From: Bolinopsis microptera
Lineage: Eukaryota > Ctenophora > Tentaculata > Lobata > Bolinopsidae
Direction of reading: 5' to 3'
Assembly: GCF_026151205.1 (NCBI RefSeq)
Contig: NC_087082.1
Coordinates: 6,455,908 to 6,519,907, forward strand
Length of the DNA: 64,000 nt
The notes below the pieces were generated by a model, which saw only the letters and a program-made list of their open reading frames with translations, was not told the DNA's origin and did not search any database. Positions 37,703 through 49,800 of this stretch are shown here, in pieces (position 1 is the stretch's first letter; every line of letters starts with the position of its first letter). A program made the translations under genes and the position numbers.

Positions 37703-40700
37703 CAAGATGATAATGTATAATGTATAATGTATAATGTATAATGTATAACGTTCTCCCTTCTAGACGAGCCTAGTCCGTCTAGCGTGGAACCAGCCAAGCA
37801 TTTCTGAGCTCCTCTTTAAGTCGGTGTTCCTAACCAACACTCACGGAAGCGTGTCAGTGCCTTGGTTTTTCAAGAGGCTGACTCACAAGCAAGGATGGAT
37901 GGCCACTGTTCCTACTGGTAAATCGGACAGTGTTTTTTAATTTAATGAGTGATTGAATCTGTAAATTTGATTATAAATCATAGATTTTCGTTGTTACTAA
38001 AAGTCGTTTGTTTTAGCAAATTCGTACACAATGAAGTGGGATACGGATCTAAAGTTCACAAATGCGTCCTTCAAGATGACAGCGTACTACCCAAAGGATG
38101 GTGACTACATTGTCTTGGAACAGTCTCTTAATGATGTAAGATGTTTCAATTTTTTATTAACTTCTTGAGAACTTACAAACCGAGAAGAAGGTTTGTGAGT
38201 TTGTCACTGTCTTTGGTCATGAAAAAATCATGAAATTAGTGTTTAAATCATTTTATTTGGCCGCTTTTTCTTAAGCCTGTTACTTCAAAATAGTAAGTAG
38301 TAGAATATTTTACTTGAAAAATGCAAAATTGTTATTACCTTACGAGACATAATTCCGGTAACCTAAATGATTTGGGAACGAAAATACGGAATTTTTAATT
38401 TTTACCGAAAACCGCCACATTTCGTACCCCAAATTAAATCATGGTATTTGGGGATTTTTTATAGTTATTATTTAATTATATAATCCCCATATAGATTTTA
38501 ATCAAGCTAATTTAGGAAATATTTAATACTGTGTTGACTATTTAATTATTGTATTGTATTGATGTATTTGTTTTTCTCTTTAAAAAAATTATATAATCCC
38601 CATCCTCAGAAACCGGACTACATCACGGTAGGAGGAAGCTCCAACAAGAAACTAGAAGCAATAGACGGAGCAGTAGATGACCCGGGCACTTTTACATTTG
38701 ACGACGAGACCAAGAAGCTGTCCCATCTGATTACTGGCAAGGGTGTCGACACGACACAGGACCTTAAGATGGACCTGAAAGTGTACAAGTGTTTCTATGA
38801 GAACTGTACTGATCCTCATCCTAAACCTCTGCCGACCAATCCAACTGTTCTTCAGAGACCTGAAACGGTAAATATACCGCGGAATCTTTATATACCCCTG
38901 AATTATTGAAAATAATATATTTGTCTCTCTTACAGGAGCAGGTTTGTTTAATTCAAATTCTAAAAGTCTTCTAAAAGTCTTGATTTAATACTAAAATAGT
39001 TGTTATTTCCAGCCAAAGCGATGGTCCGTGTCGTCTGACTGGATGGGGACAGAGGAAGGACTTGGAGGATTTAACGGTATCCTCCCTAAAGTAGGTGATA
39101 ATGTTATCATTCCCTCTAGCTGGTGGATGGTCTATGATGCCTCCATGGAGGGCCTGGGTGATGTGAGTCAAAACTTTATTTTTTATTACTTTGTTTCTAA
39201 ACTTTATTTTAACGTTTAAGAGTTATATTAGAGTTATTGATAATTTTTAAAAGAAAAATATTTGTTGATAATCCAATTCAAATAGTTCGGAACCAGACTA
39301 ATAAACACTATTTTACGATGGCTAAATATTACCAATATACGCCCAGATCATGGTGTACGGAGTGTTGGAGTTCTCTAACGAGGTGGACACTGTCCTAGGA
39401 GCTAACAGGATAGTTGTAGTTGGCGGCAAGTTGGTTGTGGGTTGGGGTGACGACCCCCTCAAAGTCAAGGCTCATATCAAGTTGACTGGTAGTAGAGACG
39501 ACAAGGAGTACACACTGAATGATGGTACCACTGTCGGCTCTAAGGTGAATAAGGAACAGTGCCGTGTTTTCGTCGCATATTTTTGTATTTTCGTACTATT
39601 ATAATATCTTACTTTTCAATACTCACTGAAACCATGCTGATATTCGGCCAACAGTCTGCTCTTTTCCTGTGTAACCATGGTAACTTACTGTGTAACTTGA
39701 TAATTTTTCTCTTCCAGGCTCTAGGAATAGTAGGTTTCACAGAGATGCACGCTGTTGTGCCTGATGTTCTCTCCACTACACTCACAGTTAAAGCACCAGT
39801 GGGTGCCACCACCATCACTGTTAAGGACAATGTTATGGACAAATGGAAGGTTGGTTATCTTTGTGTCAAAGGAATATTACATTTCTGATACCGCACCGGC
39901 TGCAATCAGCAGCATCTAATATTCATAATTTCGAAGATATCGACCACTTGTATGGTTTAATTTACCATTATTTTATCATAACCTTCCAGATTGGAGACGA
40001 GATCGCGATCGCTTCCACCTCATTTATACCTGAGCAAGCTGAAAAGAGGACGATAACTAAAGTGGAGGGTCATATGCTGACTCTGGATACAGCACTGGAG
40101 TTTGAACACGACTACATGCTCGAAACTGTAAGTTATAGAATAAAACATGTAGTCAGGATAGAGCTGCATATTACACATATTTTGATAATTTCGGCGCAGA
40201 AATAAAATTAGCACCTTGTTAGTACTGAATACCTTTGTAGATATTAGTGGGGATAACATTCTGGGTTCCATCTTGTTACTCTATACCTGTACACTGCTGT
40301 TAATCTGCTCTTTTCTTATCTTTACTAGGCACTGATGATGAAAGAACGTATTCTACTAATGTTATAAAGATTTAATTGGAACTCATTTTAAGTCATTCGT
40401 TGTCTGATAGCGGGAAATACTGATTCTTTATAGTTTACTCCATTCATCCCAGATCCACGAGCACGTGTACGAACGTACTGCGGAGGTGGGACTTCTCACA
40501 AGACTCATAACCATCGAGGGAGTTATGGACCCTGGTAAGTTGTTTGATATTTAGTGGTCTTAACCGCTACACGTGTCTCTAATTTCACTATCTGTGACAA
40601 TCGAAGATAAGACGAATAATTTATTTTAGTATTTTCAATTTCTGTGATTGTGAGCCAATTTCTGTGATTGTGAGCCAATTTCTATAAGGACACGTTTACG

Positions 40701-43700
40701 ATTATCTAACCCCCAAATCCCCTAGCGGACACGTCACTGTACGGGGGCAGAGTGCTTGTCTCTGACTACAGCCAAGTTAACGAGGCTGGAGAACGTGAAG
40801 AATTCATCCCTGTCGCTCAGATCATGGGTGTTCAGTTCAAGAACTGTGGACAGCGTGGATACCGAGACTACTGGGATCCCAGATACGCTCTGGCGATACA
40901 GAACACCAAGCCGAGCGAGGACAGCTACGTGAAGTCGTGTTCAATTGACGTGTCACATAATCACGCTATCGGTATCCTGGGGTCTCACAATGTGGAGGTG
41001 TCGGGTAATGTGATCTACCATTCTCGCGGCTCCGGCATCCTTACCAACTCAGAAAATGTAAGCTAGAATCGTTAGGGTTTCTGATAATATAGAAACTCTT
41101 TTGCAAAGTTATTTCTTATACTTGTTTTCTGAAAAAGTGAATATGTTTTTTTGCATTTTATTTTATATTTTAAATTTTTATCACATCTAACAAACATTTG
41201 CCTTTAGACCAAGATTGTTGGTAACACTGTAATCTACATGAGGAGCTATGGAAACTGGGAGACTCCAGTTGAGAAACGATAACTACAAGATGGACGCTTG
41301 TTTCGAGACTTACGAAACTAATACTGCTTCTCTCAAGGTTACTTTTCACGAGATTCATTTTTTAATAATTTTGAAACGATCTACAGTATTGTTTATTATT
41401 CAAAGAAGGTCAAATGAGTGATGGTTCAACAAGGGCTTCTTGGTGATATCTATATTAAGGTTGATGTGGTTATTTCGGTATCATTAATAACGGTGTTTGG
41501 GCTGGGGAGGGGACGAAGTGTGCAAGTTAAAAATATAAAAAACCATATTATCTTATGTCTAGACGCGCAACTTGTTGGAATTTTCCTGCTCTGCTATTTG
41601 TTGTTTTGAGGATTCTATCAGATCCATGATCTAGCCGTCTTTAAATAGAGATTTAGCCTTTAGGTACTGAAAACTGAAAACTCACCTAATTCTAAACAAG
41701 TTGGGGCTGTGGCACTGGAGAAGGTGGTGCCCTCAGTACAGGTGATAGTGTTGCTACCTCTCAGCAGAAACCCCTCTTCACATGACACTGTCAGCACTGT
41801 TCCTGCTTCTACTGGAAATGTTGCTTCCGTTGTGATCTGACCCCAGGCTGGATCTAGACCCGTACACTGTACCGTAACTGTGGAATGCGAATTAAAAGAA
41901 TTAAAAACTTAATACAAATTGATCAGGTATATTTATTCTCAAAGCAAGATTCTCGATTCTATCTTATGTCGACCACAACGCGATTTAGGGATTTGTAGTT
42001 ATCATCATATAGAGAAAATTACCAAGTTCTTCATATCTGTAGTGTGTGGAAACATCGTCGTAATTACTAGATAGATGGCCGTGAAATCTCAATCCTGCCA
42101 TAAGTTTCTTCATTGAACACGTGTCACCAACATAGACCCAGGTCACCTCCAGAACATCATCAAACCAAATTTGCAGCTGAGTGGACGTCTTCAGGAAAGT
42201 CAGAACACCAGCTTGTTGGAAGAATCCTTCCGTTCCTTTGAATACGTAATCACAATTTTGTGAATGTAAGTTTTTTGGTGAGAATATGAAATTTGTTTCT
42301 GCTCCCATAGTCCATCTGATGTCGTTAGATCCATCTATCTTCTTATCGGTCTGCATCTGGAACCTCTTACCCTCCACTATTTCGTATACATAAGTGCTTT
42401 TGTCTTCGGGGACTGGGATCCATTCGCTGTACTGGGTTCCTGGGAAACATTATAATGTGAAAAGAAAACACTACCAAATAAGGTAGTGTTGTCATGTTAA
42501 CACTACCAACATTAGACATAGTAATCTCTGTTTTATTCAAAATGTTATTACAAAATTTCTTTAGTGAGTTAAACATGTGAGGACGTATTGTGCACAAGTC
42601 GTATTATAAAACCCTATAAGTTTAAATCAGATAGATCATATATGCATTGGAAAGCGGTTTCGTCAGTCACTTTTTGATGTTAGGGTATGTCGCGGGGCAG
42701 ACATCGGTTCCGATCATTATCTGGTTCTAGGACTGCTGAAAATCAAACTTCAGTCAGTGACAAAGATCAACGCCAACAGGCCCAATGTGCCTGCCATTGA
42801 GCGCCTGAGGGATAGTACTACGGTTACAGAGTACAATGTGGCTCTTCAAAATCGATTTGCAAGTCTGGATAGTGAGGTCAACCTCGAGGATATGTGGCGT
42901 AATCTCAGTCAGACCGTCACTGATGTCTCACTAGAGGTACTAGGCAAAAGACCCCGGAAGGCAAAGGAGCAACACCTGTCACGGAAGACCAAGGATTTAT
43001 TGATTCAGCGGGCACAGTTTAAGCGCAAAGACCCAAACTCGGACGCTAACAGGTCAGAGTATTCTAAACTTAATAAGTTAGTCAAGAAAAGCAGCAAGCT
43101 AGACGACAATAACTGGGCAGTTAGAGTAGCTACTGATCTTGAGGAAGCAGCGAGCAAAGGTCAGCAGCGTGAGGTATGGGCAAAGATCAAGAAGATCTCT
43201 GGTAAGAACAAGAAGCCTCGAGCATCTTGTGTCCGGGACAAGGACGGTAGGAAGATCACGGATCCCCAACAGCAGAGGGATAGGTGGAAGGAGCACTTTA
43301 CTGAACTTCTGAACCCTCCATTATCAAGTGTCGACCTTGCCGACCTTGATACAGTACCACCCCAACCCCACTTTAACTCTCTCTCTTGTTCGGATGGACC
43401 ACCCACCAGAGACGAGATTAGTTATTCCCTGACAAAGCTTAAGAACAACAAAAGCCCAGGAGTGGACGGGATAACTAACGAGCAACTGAAGTATGGTGCG
43501 AGTGCTCTAGTTGATCAACTAGAGTGTCTATTCAAGAAAGTGTGGGAAGAAGAGACTGTTCCTGAAGATTGGTTAAAGGGTGTGATCATTGTTATTGGGA
43601 AGAAAGGAGACACTTCAGTTTGCGGGAACAACAGAGGGATCACCTTAAGGTCTACAGCATCCAAGCTTTTTCAGATGATTCTTCTTAAGCGGTTACATGC

Positions 43701-46700
43701 TGGTATGGAGTGTCTTCTCAGGGAGAATCAGTGCGGATTTAGACAGAACCGCTCATGTATTGATCAGATTTATTCTCTCCGAACTATTATTCATAACTGT
43801 CTTGAGTTTAACATTCCTCTTTACATTAATTTTGTCGATTTCAAGGCAGCGTTCGATTCTATCAGAAGGGACTTTATTTGGTGCAGTATGAGACACTATG
43901 GGCTGCCTGAAAAATATGTCAGAATATTTCAGTCATTTTTTGGGGGTACCATGAGTGCCGTGAGGGTTAATGGGGAGCTGACAGACTGGTTTGATGTTAA
44001 CTCAGGCACAGGTCAGGGTGACATTCAAGCACCTCCTGTCTTCAATTTCTGCCTAAACTTTTCTGCATTTCTGGCTGAGACCAACAAGATCATCAGTCAA
44101 GGCGCAGTGCTGCAGAAAGAGATGAAGACGGTCGAGGAAAAGGTCATTCTGGACACCGATTATGCCGATGACATGGCTATTATGGACAACTCAGGGGAAG
44201 GCCTACAGGAGTCAACTGATCTTTTAGTTCATTACAGCTCCTACGCTGGGCTCAGAATAAATGCAAAGAAGACCCAATGCATGGCTGTAAGCAAGTGCGC
44301 CTCCCAGCGACCTTTCATCAAGGATGATTGTATTGAGCTGTCGGTTGAGGGTGAACCCGTCGAGCAGGTTAGCAACTTTGTCTACCTGGGTGCAACTATC
44401 AGTGGGGATGGGACAATCAACAGAGACCTGGATGTCCGTATCCAGAAGGCTAATGGCGCCTTTCATCAGCTCTGGAACATTTGGAATAGCAGAACTATAA
44501 AGACTCCAACCAAGATCAGGATCTATAGGGCTGCTGTCCTCACCATCTTGTTGTATGGAGCTGAAGTCTGGAACACCACCAAAAAGCAGATGAAACGCTT
44601 CGAGGTTTTCCACCAAACCTCCTTGAGAAGGATTCTTAGGATTAAATGGTTCTTTCATGTGACCAACGACGAAGTTCTTAGGAGGGCTGGCATCAAGTCA
44701 GTTGAGACTTTCATCAGTGCTGCCAGGCTACGTTGGTATGGACATGTAGTTAGAATGCCAGACTCTAGACTACCGAGGTTTCTGTTGAACTGGAAGCCAA
44801 ATTATGGAAAGAGGTCAAGGGGCAGACCCCGTAAGAACTGGAAGTCCTGCGTACTCGAAGATGCTGCTAAGTTTACAGGTGTTGAACACATCGACAACGA
44901 CACAACAGAAGCTTTGGCTACCAACCGAGTACAGTGGAGACATATGTTACGCCGCCAACGCGATGTGTGTGATGCAGGCCACTCCAACGACTAGGAGGAG
45001 ACCTTACCATGTATGTATGTATGTATAAGATTAAATATCGGGGAATAGGCCGACCAAGACAAATCTACTTGTCTATGTTACTAAAGGAAGTTGGGATGAA
45101 ATCTAAAGAGGAACTGCGAACTCTGATGCGGGACAGAGATATATGGAGGGGGTTATCTGGCGTAGATCGGACTTAGTTCCGACATAGTAGGATTAGAATA
45201 GAAGAAAAGAAGTGAAGGGGCTTTAACGTTTCAGTTTTACATGCCTTATTAAAGAAGTGAAGGGGCTTTAACTTTTCAGTTTTACATGCCTTATTAAAGA
45301 AGTGAAGGGGCTTTTACTTTTCAGTTTTACATGCCTTATTAAAGAAGTGAAGGGGCTTTAACTTTTCAGTTTTACATGCCTTATTAAAGAAGTGAAGGGG
45401 CTTTAACTTTTCAGTTTTACATGCCTTTCTATTCAAACAAATTATATATATATATATTATATATTGCAACAATTATTAAAACAAACCTCCAAAAGTTGTC
45501 TTTGGAAGACTCAGAAACATTGTTGCTATCACTATAGTGATTGTTGTCGTATGCATTCTTTACTGTGGGATGTCTTATCAAATTCAATCATTTTGTGGAA
45601 CTTAATATGGTCGTTTTTTAAAGTTTTTTAATTTTGCGGTATTATCCTAGCATATGAGCAAAAAACATGCCCAACTTTTTAATGAAGAGATAATGAAGAC
45701 ATACTGAACAACTATGAATACATAAAAACTGTAGCAACGACACGTTACCTAGCTGAACAAAAACTATCATCTGAGCATCAATTAACACTGACAGGGTGCC
45801 CAGTAAGGAAATAATCGAGACAACAACCATAAATCCGAAGTAACTATGGTTACTACTCTACACACGATGATGCAGCACTCTTTAACAGGCACTGGTTTGA
45901 AGTATTCTGGTACGTTAAGCAAGTAGTTCACATCCCATGCGATTAGACGTTGCAGGGGACTGGAAAACAAGGATCTGTCTAACCGTGAGGTCCTCACGTG
46001 CAAAGTTTGTAGAAATGGCAGCCAATATATTCCTGATGTGTCAACTCTTGACATCAGCTCTGAGATTCAGTGTTCGAGTATAAGCTAATGATCTTGCTGC
46101 CTGGTTTCAATCTCGTAGAGTGCGTTATTGTTTAGTTGACCAGGTGCCTGGTGTCATGTAGAAGATGTTATTTGCGGAGAAGATCCAGTCACCATTCTGC
46201 ATTGTTACCAGATACTAGACACAAATATAAACGGAGCCCTGGTCTTGTTTAGAAGCAAGAAAGCTGGGGACCACGCTCCACAAAGCCCGTGCTAAACCAT
46301 TAGCTACTGAGCAACTAGTTAGTAGTATTTACTGTAAGTAGCAGGGTCTAGACATACAATTCGCTCCATAGGAATTAAGCAGGTGAACTAAGTAGCAGGG
46401 TCTAGACATACAATTCGCTCCATAGGAATCAAGCAGGTGAACTAAAGAACTAAGGAGCAGGGAACTCTGTAAATGAGGACCTTTAGTGGGGCTTTATTTA
46501 ATAGTGTTACCACGACAAGACCACCTTATTTGGTAATGTTGGTATATTGAAATAGGTGAATGGCCCATTGCTAGGTGCCATAATCTCATAATGGCAACAT
46601 TGGTATGTCGAGATTTTTACTTTTAATAACACTTTGTTTCCAGGACAACAGGTGCGGTGGAAGTGAGAGAGCCGGGTTCTCAACTCAGGGAGAGAAAGGG

Positions 46701-46850
46701 GATGGTAACTTCTGGGAGAACAACGTCGCTCACGGCTGTCTCTGGGGCATCTTCATCAGGAAGTAAGAAGAAACATTACCTGCTAGTTGTTGGTATAGAC
46801 AAATAGCTCTGTCGTTCACATATTACGCAATCATATTTTGGCCAATTTTC

Positions 46851-46885
<35 letters not shown>

Positions 46886-49800
46886 AGACCCCCCTTGATA
46901 ATTTATAAGCAATATCCATTAACACTATCCTCTGCTTTTAGGGCAAAGCTTGAAGTTACGAAGCTGAACAATGTGATCCTCTGGCAGAATTATGACTACG
47001 GAGTGGTTCATTGGTCAGAATCATCCCTAGTCATCCAGAACAGTGTGTTCGCAGACAATGGTTTCTCTGTGACTGTGATGGTCGTTGGACCCAACCCTCT
47101 ATCGTAAGATGATCTTTATGCTTCCAAGCGATATCATCACTTTGCATCTGTATCCACATGTATAATACTTTGAAATTTTATATTACTGCTCTCTGATATA
47201 TTTTGTCCATAACAATTAAGTCTACTATTCGGCACGCCTCGTTTTGGGAATATATCAAGAAATTCTGGAAAATCTTGATTTCATCCTCTTCAGACATTCG
47301 CTGGACAACAAGTACGTTGAGTACAAGAACACCCTAATATACGGTAGGAACGCTAACAGTGCTTGTGATGAGAGGAAGACTAATGTGAACCCCACTGCTA
47401 AACTTACCGGCATCGGATACCACACTCCATCTGGCGGTACGACCTACTTTTAATTAATTAATTTTAAAAAAACTTATTTTCAAATTAATTTATTTTAAGT
47501 TAATTTATTGGTTGATCCTGGATACAACTATATTTCTCAGAAATTAGACGCGAATAATTAATGTTCATTGGTTTATATTATCAAATTTTAGATTAATGAA
47601 TACTATAATGGGACGTTATTATTCTTTAAATAAAAGTTCATGGTTGTAAGTTTGTAATAAATTATTTTCTAAAACACAACCAACGCAGCTAAAGGAGGCT
47701 ACTTGGGCATATATTTAAGTACCTTCTCGGGAGGGTACTCGGGGTGGCCCAAGATGTCGATACAAAACCCCATGTCATACTAGTAGTGTAACTATGGTAA
47801 CTAGTAGTGTAACATGTCATACTCCAGTGTGAAGGGGCTGACAACGCTAACGGGTTAGTAAAACACAGTTAGAACTTTATTTAACATTTATTAAATCATT
47901 TCAGCAAGAGGAGGTCGTATTGGCATCTACCTCAGCAACTTTATGTCTGGATTTTCCGGCTGGCCGAAGAAACCGGTCTACAAGCCGATGAGTTACTCCG
48001 CCATAAAGGGCCTAACTACTCTCAGTGGTCAGTATTTACGTGTGAAAAGCTATTTCGTGATTATGTTTGCACTGCTAGATGTTTACTGTAGTCTGTACAC
48101 ATGTTCTTCTTAATCATTTTATCATTGTGATGTGAAAACTTGTGATCTTTTTTGGAGTTGTTGCATTTTTGCATCTTTTGCTTGCTCAATGCTCTTGCGA
48201 TTTCTTCGTTTAACAAATGTTTCTTCATTGAATCTTTGAATATTTTCAACTGAATCCTTGAGTGTAATTTTGATGATTTTAACATGAGTTCCGGACAAAT
48301 CCGCGTGAGCAGGCATTTTTATCAATGAATATTCATTTTAAGCATGAAATCGAGCTATGAAACCCTGATGACGCTTGGAACTGATTTGCCTGATCTCATA
48401 ACTTCATATCATATAGTTGAAATCTCTTTTTAAAGTTTTAGCTTACAAATACTCAAATACTGATGTGTATGTAAAGACACAATAGTATGACACCACATTC
48501 ACATTACTCTGCAACCATCAGGTGTAACGTTTGCTAACTTTGCAACCATCAGGTGTAACGTTTGCTAACTTTGGTCGGTGTAATGATGTGGCAATTAGTG
48601 ACCTTCGTCAGAACGGAGACTGCTTCCACCCGGTTAAACTAAGCGGAATGAAGTACTCCGGAGTGGACATGGAGTCCAACCTCCTCCATATGAACAACCC
48701 TAATTTAGGGTTTGTAAACTCAGCAGATTGCGTGGATATGCCCTGTGATGCTAAGAAGAAGATCGTCATTACTGATATGGACGGCACTACTCTCGGCAAG
48801 GTTTGAACCGTTCTGTGAAAGTAACTTTCAATAATTATACGAATATTCACTGATCACCATTTCTCTTTGCTTTTTCTTAGCTGATAGGAACTCTTAACAG
48901 GCTGGCGACACGCTAACATCTCGCTCTGAATTCCAATGGGACGGTGATCAGAAATGGGGGATGGGAGACTACAGACTACCTAATCAGATGACCACTGCAA
49001 TGGACGGTTCTGCCATCAGTCCTAGCACCTGGCCCAACAAGGGTATTGACAGAATGCTCAACGGAGAGGTTAGTTTGTTCTTTTAGCCCTCTAGAAACTT
49101 ACTGATTTCTGATTTCTCCTAATCCAGTAACTACCTTAGTCGGTAATATTATGGGGGGGGGAAATTATGGGTGTTAAAAATATGGTTCTTTGGCCCAAAA
49201 AGGACCAAATTAGACTCCCACAATATTACCGACTAAGGTAATCAACTAACGGTACTGTTTGCTAAGTAACTAATCAACTAACGGTACTGTTTGCTAAGTA
49301 ACTAATCAACTAACGGTACTGTTTGCAAAGTAACTAATTAACTAACGGTTCTGTTTGCTAAGTAACTAATCAACTAACGGTACTGTTCGCTAAGTAACTA
49401 ATTAACTAACGGAACTGTTTGCTAAGTAACTAATTAACTAACGGTACTGTTTGCTAAGTAACTAATCAACTAACGGTACTGTTTGCTAAGTAACTAATCA
49501 ACTAACGGTACTGTTTGCTAAGTAACTAATCAACTAACGGTACTGTTTGCTAAGTAACTAATCAACTAACGGTACTGTTTGCTAAGTAACTAATCAACTA
49601 ACGGTACTGTTTGCTAAGTAACTAATCAACTAACGGTACTGTTTGCTAAGTAACTAATCAACTAACGGTACTGTTTGCTAAGTAACTAATCAACTAACGG
49701 TACTGTTTGCTAAGTAACTAATCAACTAACGGTACTGTTTGCTTATCAACTAATCAACTAACGGTACTGTTTGCTAAGTAACTAATCAACTAACGGTACT

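Noticed and set aside
43099-44987. Minus-strand frames inside the LINE
   Set aside because: Shadows of the reverse transcriptase frame.
48881-48900. CTTAG at 48876-48880 as exon 44 acceptor
   Set aside because: It opens a frame that stops within 12 codons; CTTAACAG ending at 48900 keeps the frame and the conserved DGD...GDYR region.
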